Part shown: piece after piece, positions 48,578 to 60,202 of the stretch
Numbering within the stretch: the stretch's first letter is position 1
Layout of the letters: every line of letters starts with the position of its first letter
Assembly (NCBI RefSeq): GCF_030445035.2
Contig: NC_080680.1
Coordinates: 94,679,157-94,743,156 of the forward strand
Length of the DNA: 64,000 nt
Origin: Dasypus novemcinctus
Lineage: Eukaryota > Chordata > Mammalia > Cingulata > Dasypodidae
Direction of reading: 5' to 3'
Position numbers and translations under genes: made by a program
The notes under the pieces: model-generated
The model's input: the letters and a program-made list of their open reading frames with translations, nothing else
Told to the model about the DNA's origin: nothing
The model's database searches: none

Positions 48578-49088
48578 GGGAAGCAGATGTGGCTCAAGTG
48601 ATAAGGCCTCTGCCTATCATATGGGAGGACCCAGGTTCAATCTCTGGGACCTTCTGGTGAAAAAGAAGTGAAAGCATGCCTGCACAGTGAACCAGTGCCC
48701 ACACATAGTGAGCCAAGTGTCTCTGTGACCGCCCTTATCATGAACCAAGTGCCCACGTGAGTGCCCTCATGGTGAGTGAGGGCCTGTACAAGTGAGTCAC
48801 ACAGCAAGATGATGGCGCCGCAAAAGAGATATGAAGTGGAGAATCAAAGTGAAGTGCAGCAGAGACCAGGAACTGAGATGGTGCAATTGACAGGGACCCT
48901 CTCTTCACATCAGTGGTCCCCAGGATTGAATCCCTCTGAATCCTAGAGGAGAAAGATGAGAAGACAAAAAAGAGAAATAGATAGAGAAGATCATGCAGCG
49001 AATGGACACTGAGAGCAAAAAACAGCAGGGTGAGGGAGGAGGGTGGAGGGAGAGGGGGAGGAGGAAAATAAATAAATAAATCTTTAAA
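48578..49088 (+). mobile_element. Long DAS-related SINE (~510 bases) in the L1-C 5' UTR
   Basis: The head GGGAAGCAGATGTGGCTCAAGTG is followed by a body unlike the common DAS. It has repeated GTGCCCAC(A/G)..GTGAGCC-type phrases (48685-48790) and a region near 48890-48950. The tail TAAATAAATAAATCTTTAAAAG is DAS-like. The repeat CCAGCTTA is at 48570-48577 and about 49099-49106. Confidence 0.82.
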
Positions 49089-50659
49089 AGAACTTTCCCA
49101 GCTTAAGTTATCAAAATTGGGCCAGGAACTCACCAATGGGGCGCAGGCTCTCTTCCAGGAATGGGGTAAGAGCTCTAAAAGCAGTTTCTGTCCATGTAAT
49201 TTCCAGACTGGCCAGCAGATGGCGCTCATGGACACATGTTTCCACAGAGCTGTACAGCTTTCTGTTTCGCTGGGTTTTCTTGTGGCCAGAGCTGAGATTC
49301 AAAGTGGGTTCTGCTGGCCCAATTCACAGAGGAAAGGCCCCCCCCCCCCTTTTCCCTTGTAACTGCTGACAGGGAGGAAGACATCTGCTTCTCCCTTCAG
49401 TCAGCTGAAATTAGCCAGGGGTTTTACCCCTACTGAATATCTGGGGTCTGGGGGAAGGGAGCCATTCCTGGTGGCCAAGAGGTTTAGTTACTCACAGCTT
49501 GCTGCTTTTGCTTCTTTGGCTTTCTGTTCCTCACTCTCTGGGAGCTGTGAAGTACTGTCCTGGTCTCCTGACCCCCAAAGCAAGTCCCTCAGGCAGCTTT
49601 TGGCTCTTTCCCCACTGTTTTTGTGACAGCTGAGTGTTATTGGTCTAATCCAACACCATTTTCCTACAATCCCCAACACTACTGATTTTTTGTGTTGCTC
49701 TTGTATCCTGCCACTTTTCTGAACTCATTTATTAGCTCAAGTAGTTTTTTTGTAGATATTTCAGATTTTCTAAATACAGGAACCTGTCATCTGTGAATAG
49801 GGAGAGTTTTGTTTTCTCTTTTCCAATTTAGATGCCTTTTACTTCTTTTTTTTTTTTTCCCTAATTACTCTAGCTAAAAGAACTTCTAGCACAATGTTGA
49901 ATAACAGTGCCGACAGTGGGTATCCTTGTCTTGTTCCTGATCTTAGAGGAAAAACTTTCAAACTCACCCCAATGAATACAAATGGGATTTTCATATATGC
50001 CTTTTATTATGTTGAGGAACTTTCCTTCTATACCTCTTTTGAAGTGTTTTTATCAAGAAAGGATGCTGGATTTTGTCAAATGCCTCTTCCGCATCAATTG
50101 AGACCATCATGTCTGTCTTTTTTCCTTTGATTGGTTAATGTGGTATATTATGTTAATTGATCTTCTTATGTTGACCCACCCTTGCATACCAGGAATAAAA
50201 CCTACTTGATCATGATGTATAATTGTTTTTATATGCTGTTGGGTTTGATTTGCAAGTATTTTGTTGAGAATTTTTCCATTTATATTCATTAGAGAGACTG
50301 ATCTGTCATTTTCTTTTCTTGTAGTATTTTTTTTTGCCTTTGTCACAAATTCAAATCTTTATTGTTCTGAAATAAATGTAATAAACAAAGTTCAAAAAAA
50401 CTTCAATGTTCAGTCTCAGAAGAGGTGTGTCTCAAGGTCTATCACATGTAACAAAAAAACTTCCTTTAAAAAAAAAAGGAAAAAAAAGTACTATGAGAAG
50501 TCTTTGATATGAATGAAAATGCACCCTTTGGATTTTTTCCCCCCTCATCTCATTAGTTTGTATATACGTGGGAATCAAAAGGTTTGCATTTTCTTCAGAA
50601 TAGTTCTTGCTATGATGCTTGATGGACTTTTTGCCACTCAACAAATTCATCAAGAACAG

Positions 50660-51094
50660 GGAAGTGGACTTGGCCCAATGGATAGGGCGTCTGCCTACCA
50701 CATGGGAGGCCTGCAGTTCAAACCCCAGGCCTCCTTGACCCGTGTGGAGCTGGCCCATGAGCAATGCTGATGATTGCAAGGAGTGCCCTGCCACTCAGGG
50801 GTGTCCCCTGCATAGGGGACACCCATGTGCAAGGAATGTGCCCCATAAGGAGGGCAACCCAGCGCAAAAGAAAGTGCAGCCTGCCCAAGAATGGCACCAC
50901 ACACACGGAGAGCTGACACAACAAGATGATGCAACAAAAAGAAACACAGATTCCTGGTGCCACTGATAAGGATAGAAGCGGTCACAGAAGAACACACAGT
51001 AAATGGACACAGAGAGAAAACAACTCAGGGGGGGAGGGGAAGGGGAAAGAAATAAAAAATTAAATCTTAAAAAAAATAACTTCTATTAAAAAAA
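50660..51094 (+). mobile_element. DAS SINE in the DCUN1D5 pseudogene
   Basis: Full-length copy with a long A tail interrupted by TAACTTCTATT. The TSD AAGAACAG is at 50652-50659 and 51097-51104. It splits the last coding segment: codons for the C-terminal FVEWQK lie to its left. Confidence 0.94.
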
Positions 51095-51883
51095 AAAAGA
51101 ACAGACCTAGCACCATCTTCATTGTAGTTACTAAGATAGGCATGGGCTGTCCTGCTGAATTCTAATACATTGTACCACTGATCGTTGTTCATAATACAAT
51201 ACTTTGATTGCTCCAGATACTGGTAAAATACTGAAAACAATGGCCATGTCCTCCCAAGAAGAAGAGCTAACATAGATTTAGCAGTATCAATATCAAGGCT
51301 TCTCTGATCCTTATCCCTTGCAAAATCAAAGGCATATCTGTAGATATTCTTAAATGATGAAATATCATTCAACTGTGAGCACAAAAAGTCAAATTTGTCC
51401 TGTAACTTTTCTGGGCAGTAACACATTTTCAGGTTCAACACCAATGTCTTCACAAAACTTTTCCATTCCTTCTGGCCCTACAACTTCATCAGGACCTGCA
51501 TACTCATAAAACAAAGCCAGGCACTTCTTGCTTGAAAAGTGTTCCCCTTCACCTATTAGTCTAGCAGGGGGTTGGGATCTGCAATAGCTAAACTGCAGGG
51601 ATCTTTTGCAGCATACATGTTGCTGTGATGCTTCAATGACATGCTACAACAGGATTAAAGGACTGTAACTGCAGTACTGCTTTGTCTTCTTTTTTCCCAA
51701 GCGGACACAGTACAGTATCTTCCAAATTATTATTAGTATTTCTATTGAGAGCTAGCAGCGTCCTGAATGCTAGATGACAAAGAGCATGCAGGGCTTTCTA
51801 ACGCTGCACATAGAGACGTGATACAGGTGGAGGCACTCTTATTTCCAGGGAACGCAGCTCCCACAATTTAAAAGGCCGCCAGA

Positions 51884-52250
51884 ATTGGTGTGGAAAAAGT
51901 GGCCATGGTGGCTGCTGGATGCGGGGAATACGAGAAGGAGATGAGATGTGGAGGCATTTTCTGTACTTGCTGTTGTCCTGGGTGGTGCTGCAGGGACAGT
52001 TATTGGACATTGTAGGTCCTCCCATGGCCCACTGGATGGAACGTGGGAGAGTATGGGCTATGATGTGGACCATTGACTATGAGGTGCAGCAATGCCCAGA
52101 GATGTACTCACCAAATGTAATGGATGTGTCATGATGATGGGAGAGAGTGTTGCTGTGGGGGGAATGGTGGGGTAGGGGTGGTGGGGGTGAATGGGGACCT
52201 CATATTTTTTGAATGTAATATTTTAGAAAAATGAATTAAAAAAAAAAAAA
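51884..52250 (+). mobile_element. 5'-truncated L1 in the DCUN1D5 pseudogene
   Basis: The last ~365 bases of an L1 3' UTR with the G-rich block and A tail. It has a perfect 15-base TSD, TAAAAGGCCGCCAGA, at 51869-51883 and 52251-52265. Confidence 0.95.
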
Positions 52251-52923
52251 TAAAAGGCCGCCAGACACATCCGGGTTAGGCCACTCCAAATACTAGGTCT
52301 GGAGGCCAATTATAGCATAGGGAATTTTCTTTTCTATTATTCCCAAGGCAGTTGTCAAGTCAAGATCGCTCAAGCTCCGCTCCTTCCTGCATACACTGGA
52401 GATTTTACACTTCTTGAGGCCTTCGTCTTCCGCTATGGCACTGCCACTCCGGGGGATTTTCTCTTCACGGGCATCTTCCGCCCTCCCTGGCAGGGTGGAC
52501 ACAGGAGCTGGAGAAGGGGGTCATCCTAAACTGGGGGCCCCTCAGCGTTGGCACTGGTTCCCAGGACAGCGGCAGGAGGCTGGGCAGAGGTGCCAGCCTG
52601 CACCGGCCTGGCCAGCCGCCACCCGCTCCCGGGCTTGTCCTCAGCCCTCCTGTCCTGGGACCGCGGGGACTCCCCGCAGGGGGACTCGGAGCATGATGTC
52701 GCCATTGTCGCCGAGATGAGATAACGTGGACAGTCTTGTGGTATCTTTTATCTGCTTTGGTATGAGGGTGATGTTGACTTCATAAAGTTTGTTGGGTAAT
52801 TTTCCCTCCTCTTCAATTTTTTGGAAGAATTTTAACAGGATTGGTGTTAATTCTTCTTGAAATGTTTGGTAGAATTCACCTGTGACACCATCTGGTCCTG
52901 GACTTTTTTTGTTGGGAGTTTTT

Positions 52924-54458
52924 TTTTTTTACATTTTTTTGTCTTTATTTTTTTAATATTACATTAAAAAAATATTGGGTCCCCATATACCCCCCGCCCC
53001 CTTCACCCCACTCCTCCCCCCCCATAGCAACAATCTCCTCCATCATCATGAGACATTCATTGCATTTGGTGAATACATCTCAGAGCACCGCTGCACCTCA
53101 TGATCAATGGTCCACATCATAGCCCATACTTTCCCACGTTCCATCCAGTGGGCCATGGGAGTATGTACAATGTCTGGTAACTGTCCCTGCAGCATCACCC
53201 AGGACAACTCCAAGTCCGGAAAATGCCTCCACATCTCATCTCTTCCTCCCATTCCCCACACCCAGAAGCCACCATGGCCTCTTTCTCCACAACAATGCCA
53301 CATTTTCTTCGATTACTAATCAAAATAGTTCATGAATAGATTATCAGTAAGTCCACTCTCATCTATATTCTATTCCTCCATCCTGTGGACCTTGGAATCC
53401 ATATTTCTATTCCTCCATCCTGTGGACCTTGGAATGGTGTATCAAGAGGGGACTTAGATTCCACATGGATGCTGGATGCAATCCTCCTGCTTTCAGTTGT
53501 AGGCACTCTTGGCTCCATGGTGTGATGGCTGACCTTCTTCAACTCCATGTTACCTGAGTGGAGTAAGTCCAACAAACCAGAGTGTAGGAGCTGAAGTCTG
53601 TTGAGGCTCAGAGCCTGGCTATCATATGGTAGTCCAGAGATTCAGTTCCCGTGGGTATATATTAAACCCCAGCACCACTACAGTTCTGGTAAAAGTAACA
53701 GGAGAGGCTTGTGAAAAAAGATCACATCTGAGTCAAGCTCCATCACACAGAAACACAAACTCCAAAGAAGGGCCAACTGACATGGCACTGAACTCCATCT
53801 GCCATGACCATAGAATCTGTGGGTCTCTGTAGCCCTCAGAAGAACCAATACCTGGGGTTGTATCTACTTTATCTTTCTCTGGGACTCTGCTGAGGTCTGC
53901 ATAAGGGCAACCCTCTGATAACCTCCCGGCTCTTTTTGGAGGCTCATAGCTGTATAAACACATTTGTCCTTTCCATTTCCCCCTTGATTCAGGTCAAAAA
54001 GCATTTTTAACTCCTGCTATTATATGTAGACTGAGATATTCTGCTGGTCTGAGTTGACCCTTTTATTCAAGGTCATTTTCTAGTTACATCATCAGCTGGT
54101 ACTTGGTAGTAATCCCACGGCACCAGCGAGGCTCATCCCTGGGAGTCATGTCCCACGCTGGGGGGAAGGCAACGCATTTACATGCTGAGTTTGGCTTCGA
54201 GACTGGCCACATTTGAGCAACACGGATGCTCTCAGGAGGTAACTCTTAGGCACACTGCAGCTCTAGGCCTTGTTCTTATTTCAGGTGCACAGGCTCACAA
54301 GCATAGTCATTAGTGTCAAGGGCTCATTGTTGGACCTTCATTCTTTTTTGGTCATTGCCGTTGCTCTTGGGGGATTGTTGCTGTTCCTTTAGGGACTGTG
54401 ATAGAGCTCCCCTGGCTAGAAACTCAGTACTCCCTCAGCTGTTGTTTTTAATTGTATC
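52924..54458 (-). mobile_element. 5'-truncated L1, 3' UTR only, in L1-B
   Basis: The inverted 3' UTR (about 1.53 kb) has a T-rich end and a C-rich block at 52985-53030. The TSD TTGTTGGGAGTTTTT is at 52909-52923, and the right copy TTGTTGGGAGATTTT at 54459-54473. L1-B ORF2 continues on each side. Confidence 0.93.
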
Positions 54459-54988
54459 TTGTTGGGAGATTTTTGATGACTGATTCAATTTCTTTGCTTG
54501 TAATTTGTTTGTCTCATTCCTGTATTTATTGTAGCATCAGTGTAGGTTGTTTGCATTTTTAGGAATTTGTCCATTTCATCTTTGTTGGCATAAATTTGCT
54601 CATAATTTCCTCTTATGATCCTTTTAATTTCTGAGGTGCCAGAAGTAATGTCCCCCCTTTCATTTCTGATTTTACTTATTTGCATCTCTTCTTATTTTCT
54701 TTGTTAGTCTTGCTAAGGGTTTGTTGATTTTATTGATTTTCTCAGAGATCCAGATTTTCATTTTATTTTTTCTATTGTTTTGTTCTCAATTTAATTAATT
54801 TCTGCTCTAATCTTTTTCATTTCTCCCCTCTGCTTGCTTTGGGATCGGTTTGCTGTTCTTTTTCTGATTTCTTTTGTTATTCAGTTAGTTTTTTTCTTTT
54901 AACTTTCTTCTTTTTTTAAAAAAATATAGGCATTTAGGGCTATAAAATTTCCTCTTAGCACTGCCTTTGTTATATCCCATAAGTTTTT

Positions 54989-55407
54989 TTTTTAAGATTT
55001 TTTTTTCCATTTATTTCTCTCCCCTTTCCCCCCTCCCCCCAGTTGTCTGTTCTCTGTGTCTATTTGCTGCGTGTTCTTCTTTGTCTGCTTCTGTTGTTGT
55101 CAGCAGCACGGGAATCTGTGTCTCTTTTTTTGTTGCATCATCTTGCTGTGTCAGCTCTGTGTGTGTGTGGTGCCGTTCCTGGGCAGACTTCACTTTCTTT
55201 CATGCTGAGCGGCTCTCCTTATGGGGCACACTCCTTGGGCATGGGGCTCTCCTAAATGGAGGACACCCTTGCATAGCACGGCACTCCTTGTGCACATCAG
55301 CACTGCTCATGGGCCAGCTCCACATGGGTCAAGGAGGCCCGGGGTTTGAACTGAGGACCTCCCGTGTGGTAGATGGATGCTCTAACCACTGGGCCAAGTC
55401 CACCTCC
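54989..55407 (-). mobile_element. DAS SINE in L1-B ORF2
   Basis: Full-length inverted copy with the TSD CCCATAAGTTTT at 54977-54988 and 55408-55419. Confidence 0.95.
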
Positions 55408-55657
55408 CCCATAAGTTTTGATATGTTGTGTTTTCATTTTCATTCATCTCAAGATATCTACTAATTTCTATTGCAATTTCTTCTTTGAACCACTGATTGT
55501 TTCTGAGTGTGCTCCTTTTATTTTAACAAATCAATTTTACTGATACATATTAATAAAGCATACAGTTCATCCAACATGTACAATCAATGGTATTTGGTAT
55601 AATCACATACTTGTGCATTCATCACTTCAATCATCATTAGCACATTTTCATTATCCC

Positions 55658-55692
<35 letters not shown>
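55658..55692. repeat. (AAT)n microsatellite in the L1-F 3' UTR
   Basis: About 11 AAT units. A shorter AATAATAATAAT run occurs at the equivalent place in L1-C (23504-23516), so the repeat grew from a seed within the L1 family sequence. Confidence 0.92.
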
Positions 55693-55729
55693 GCACAAAA
55701 TAAACTAACAAGAAAATTCTTCACCTCTT

Positions 55730-57290
55730 TTTTTTTAAAAAATTATTTATTTATTTATTTTTTTAAATTACATTATGAAAAATATGAGGTCCCATTCAAC
55801 CCCACCGCCCCCGCCCCCCACTCCCCCCACAGCAACACTCTCTCCCATCATCATGACACATCCATTGCACCTGGTAAGTTCATCTCTGAGCATCACTGCA
55901 CCCCATAGTCAATGGTCCACATCATAGCCCAGACTCTCTCACGTTCCATCCAGTGGGCCCTGGGGGGATCTATAATGTCCCGTAATTGTCCGTGAAGCAC
56001 TATCCAGGACAACTCCACATCCTGAAAACGCCTCCACATCTCATCTCTTCCTCCCGTTCCCACACCCAGCAGCCACCATGGCTACCGTTCCCACACCCAT
56101 TCCACATTTTCTCTGTGGACATTGGATTGGTTGTGTCCATTGCACATCTATGTCAAGTGAGGGCTTAGATTCCATATGGGTACTGGATGCACTCCTCCCG
56201 CTTCCAGTTGTAGACACTCTAGGCTCCATGTTGTGGTGGTTGACCTTCTTCAACTCCATGTTAGCTGAGTGGAGTAAGTCCAATAAATCAAAGTGTAGGA
56301 GCTGAAGTCTGTTGAGGCTCTGGGCCTGGGTGTCATATCATCAGTCCAGAGATTCAAATCCCCTACATATATCTTAAACCCAGCACCAAATACAATTCCA
56401 ATAAAGTAGCATGCAAGTCTTGTGAAAAGAGATCCCCTCTGAGTCCAATTCCATCATGCAGAAACACCAGCTCCAAAGAAGGGCTATCTGTCATGGCAGT
56501 GAACCCCTTCTGCCATGACCATAGAACCCGTGGGTCTCTTTATCCCTCAAAAGAAGCAATACCTGGGGTTGTATCTACCTTATCTGTCTCTTAGACTCTG
56601 TTCAGTTGTACATAGGGGTATTCCTTCTGACAACCTCCAGACTCTTTTTTAGAGACTCACAGCCTTATAATCTCATTTCTCCTTTCCATTTCCCCCTTAC
56701 ATTAGGTCAAACAGCTTCCCGAAGTCATGTCATTATATGTAGACAGGTATATTCTGCTGTTCCGCATTGAATCTTTAATTCAAGGTCATTTTCTAGTTGC
56801 TTCTTCAGTTGGTATGTGGTAGTGATCCCTTGGTGCCAGGGAGGCTCATCCCCGGGTGTCATGTCCCACGCTGGGGGGAATGCATCGCATCTACACGCTG
56901 AGTTTGGCTGTGAGAGTGGCCACATTTGAGTAACATGCAGGCTGTCAGGAGGAAACCCCCAGGCACAATGCTACTCTAGGCCTTGTTCTTATTGCAGGTG
57001 TATAGGCTCAAAAGTGTAACCATTAGTATCACGAGCCCACTGTTGAGCCCTCCTTCCTTCCTGGTTCTTGCCGTTGCACCTGGAGGATTGCCGCTGCTCT
57101 CCCAGGGCCCACAACAGTGACCCCCCGGCCAGGAGCCCAGTACCCCCCCAGCTGTTGTTTTTGTTTCCACTATGACTATATATAGACATTACCATAGACC
57201 CTGGGCATATGCCCTGTATAACTCCCTGTCAACCATATATATCCTGTCAATAACATCCCATATCAGTATTCCTCCGCTGCCATTGTTGAA
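55730..57290 (-). mobile_element. 5'-truncated L1, 3' UTR only, in L1-F
   Basis: Inverted 1.56-kb 3' UTR with a T-rich end and a C-rich block at 55798-55828. It has a perfect TSD, TCTTCACCTCTT, at 55718-55729 and 57291-57302. Confidence 0.95.
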
Positions 57291-57448
57291 TCTTCACCTC
57301 TTAATCTCCATACTTTCCTGCTGTAAATAACTGCTATTTCTGGCTATTCTTGTACAATTACTTATTAATTTATTTATTAAGCAGCTTTAGCGAGATAAAT
57401 TCATATACAACATGACCTATCCAAAATGTATAATCAATGACCTTTACT

Positions 57449-57873
57449 TTTTTATTTTTTAAAGATTTATTTTTTATTTATTTTTCTCCCCTTCCCTCCT
57501 CCCACCAGTTGTCTGCTCTTTGTGTTCATTCACTGTGTGTTCTTCTGTGGTCTGCTTGTATTCTTGTCAGCAGCACCATGAATCGGTGTCTCTTTTTGTT
57601 GCATCATCTTGCTACATCAGCTCTCCATGTGTGTGGTGCGACTCCTGGGCAGGCTGCCCTATTTTTGCATGGGGCGGCTCTCCTTGCAGGGTGCACTCCT
57701 TGCGCATGGGGCTCCTCTATGTGGGGAACACCTGTGTGTGGCACAGCACTCCTTGCACACATCAGCACTGTGTGGGCCAGCTCACCACACAGGTTAGGAG
57801 GCCCTGGGGATCGAACCCTGGACCTCCCATGTGGTAGGCAGATGCTCTATCAGTTGAGCCAAATCTGCTTCCC
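57449..57873 (-). mobile_element. DAS SINE in the L1-F 3' UTR
   Basis: Full-length inverted copy. The head variant ends ...GAAGCAGATTTGGCTCAACTG on the minus strand. The flanks GACCTTTAC and GGCCTTTAG form an imperfect TSD. Confidence 0.9.
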
Positions 57874-59007
57874 GGCCTTTAGAATAATCACAACATTGTG
57901 CCTTTATCACCACAAAAAGTCTTAGAACAATTTCATTACTCCAAAAAGAAAAACTCCACACCCTTTAGCAGTCCTTTCACAGCCCTACATAGCCACTAAT
58001 CTTACTTCATCTTCATAAATTGATTTATATTTACATTTTATATAAATGGAATTATAAAATATGTAGTACTTGTATCTGGTTCCTTCCACTTAGCATATTT
58101 TTCCCCCCTGATATTAGCATCTTGTAGTGTTAGCATACATTTGTTCAATTTCAAAGAAAACAGTCTTACACATGCAATTTTATCTATATTTATATTTCAC
58201 ATGTGGTTTTATTATGCTACTCAGATCCACGTTACATTTTTAATTTTTGTTTTTGTAATATACATGACCTTAGACTTTCCCTTTAAACCCCTTTCATACC
58301 CACATAATTGTACTACTAGTTCCAGACATTATGTTGGGCTTTCACTTTTTCTGTTCATTTCCAAAGATTTACACACACACTTTTTACCAATTCTGTACAA
58401 GTTAACCCTAAGCTTTCCATTCTCTAACCTCATTCTATTTTCTAGTGACTCATATTCAATTTATTAACTCCATGAGATTACAAAATTTATTTAATTCATA
58501 GTAGCACAATTATACAATGTTTGTCCTTTTGTGTCTGGCTTGTTTCACTCAACATAATGTCTTTTAGGTTCTTCATGTTGTCATATGTGCCATGATTTCA
58601 TTTCTTCTTTTGGCTGAATAATATTCCATTGTGAGTATACACCACAATTTTTAAAAATCAGTTGATCGGTTGATAGACACCTGGGTTGTTTCCGTCTTTT
58701 GGCAATTGTGAATTACACTGTTATGAACATGGATGTGCAGATGTCTGTTCATGTGACTACTCTGGTTCTTTTGGGTATATACCAAGTAGCGGTATTGATG
58801 AGTCATGTGGCAAATCTATACTCATATTCTTCAGAAACTGCCAAACAGTCCTCCAGAGTGACTGCACCATTCTACGTTCTTACCAACAATGAATAAGTGT
58901 TCCTATCTCTCCACATCCTCTCCAATACTTGTAGTTCTGTCTTTTTTTTAATTGTATGCTTTGTAAATATTTATCAGTAAAATTGACTTATTTAAAAATG
59001 TGTCAAG

Positions 59008-59423
59008 GGAAGAGGATTTGGCTCAGTAGCTAGAGCATCCGCCTATCACATGGGTGGTCCAGGGTTCAAACCCAGGGCCTCCTGACCCATGTGATGAGCT
59101 GGCCCACATGCAGTGCTGATGTGTGCAAGGAGTGCCATGCCATGCAGGGGTGCCCCCTGCATAGGGGTACCCCCACACAAGGAGTGAACCCTGTAAGGAG
59201 AGCAGCCCAGCATGAAAAAAGTGCAGCCTGCCCAGGAGTGGCACCACACACACACAGAGCTGACGCAGCAAGATGATGCAGCAAAAAGAGACACAGATTC
59301 CCAGTGCTGCTGGCAAGAATACAAGTGGATACAGAAGAATACATAGCAAATGGACACAGAGAGCAGAAAACTGGGGGAGGGGTGGGGAAGGGGAGAGAAA
59401 TAAATGAAAAATAAATCTTAAAA
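59008..59423 (+). mobile_element. DAS SINE in the unidentified retrocopy
   Basis: Full-length copy with a perfect TSD, AAAAATGTGTCAAG, at 58994-59007 and 59424-59437. Confidence 0.95.
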
Positions 59424-59670
59424 AAAAATGTGTCAAGGTAGCAGCAGAAATATGGTGTGTGTCATTCACTTTATGGAGACACCATAAGTCTTGGAGTTGT
59501 AAGGTATGAGGTGTCCAAAGACAAAAACCAAAAAACCACCACCACCAAAACTCCTAACCTTATGCTTTCATAAGAGAGTATCTTCAAAGTTATCCTCCTT
59601 TCCAGCAAGAATGCCTTTCTGATGAAGACCCCTTTAGAAATGGTCCATGAAGTAGTGCAATTATGTTTCA

Positions 59671-60099
59671 TTATTTTTAAAGATTTATTTTTTTAAACTT
59701 ATTTCTCTCCCCTTCCTTCCCCCACCCCCCCAGTTGTCTGCTCTCTGTATTCATTCACTGTGTGTTCTTCTGTGACCGCTTCTATCCTTATCAGCGGCAC
59801 CGGGAAACTGTGTTTCTTATTGTTGTGTCATCTTGTTGTGTCAGCTCTCCATGTGTGTGGTGCCATTCTTGGGCAGGCTGCACTTTCTTTCATGCTGAGT
59901 GGCTCTCCTTACAGAGTGCACTCCTTGCACATGGGGGTCCCCTATGTGGGGGACACCCCTGCGTGGCAGGGCACTCCTTGTGTGCATCAGCATTGCACAT
60001 GGGCCAGCTCCACATGGGTCAAGGAGGCCCTGGGTTTGAACCCTGGACCTCCCATGTGGTAGGCGGATGCCCTATCCATACGGCCAAGTCCACTTCCTG
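59671..60099 (-). mobile_element. DAS SINE in the unidentified retrocopy
   Basis: Full-length inverted copy with the TSD AATTATGTTTCA at 59659-59670 and 60100-60111. Confidence 0.95.
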
Positions 60100-60202
60100 A
60101 ATTATGTTTCAAAAAGACCAAAGGAAAACATCCAGCTTGCTCATTCCAAAAAAGGGCAGTTTAAATGGCATTTTCCTTAAGATTTTAGAATGGAATCAAC
60201 TT

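Larger units (their letters stand above)
23281..49678 (-). mobile_element. L1-C: second-level L1 (arms 23281-29061 and 46197-49678)
   Basis: The 3' UTR lies at about 23350-23900 (AAATCAATTTTATTGATACATATTAATAAAG type). The inverted ORF2 then runs from about 24010 to 29061. After L1-D it resumes at 46197 with the N-terminal endonuclease part and passes the ORF2/ORF1 junction near 46930. ORF1 (RRM relic readable at 47339-47590) and a 5' UTR follow, ending at about 49678. It is thus essentially full length before interruptions. Inserted in it are a retrocopy (24860), a DAS variant (26027), the POLR1F pseudogene (27211), L1-D, a DAS (47838) and a long SINE (48578). It encodes no intact protein. 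Confidence 0.85.
50331..52732 (-). pseudogene. DCUN1D5: DCUN1D5 processed pseudogene with altered exon content
   Basis: The parent is a DCN1-like cullin neddylation factor. The start codon is at 52474 (minus). The N-terminus reads MPVKRKSPGVAVP and then a stop; in another frame GLKKCKISS follows. About 415 bases not expected in the mRNA come next (plus a later L1). The coding sequence resumes near 51590 with CRSQPPARL and reads to GVEPEN near 51435. About 31 residues are then absent, and DKFDF onward continues through [20 protein letters not shown] to a stop at 50610. The 3' UTR has AATAAA near 50360 and a T run at 50328-50335. The TSD TCTTGTAGTATTTTT (50316-50330) matches CTTGTGGTATCTTTT (52734-52748). 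It is hit by a DAS (50660) and a truncated L1 (51884). Confidence 0.93.
20741..55512 (-). mobile_element. L1-B: outermost old L1 of the nest (arms 20741-23280 and 49679-55512)
   Basis: The left arm is an L1M-type 3' UTR (20741-21330), then the inverted C-terminal part of ORF2 up to 23267. The right arm continues ORF2 at 49679, in the correct order, to about 55512. Everything between the arms was inserted later. The TSD of the insert (L1-C) is CTACTCATTTTTT at 23268-23280 against CTACTGATTTTT at 49679-49690. The right arm is itself cut by the DCUN1D5 pseudogene, a truncated L1 and a DAS. The continuation beyond 55512 is not seen. Many stops make the coding part a relic. Confidence 0.82.
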
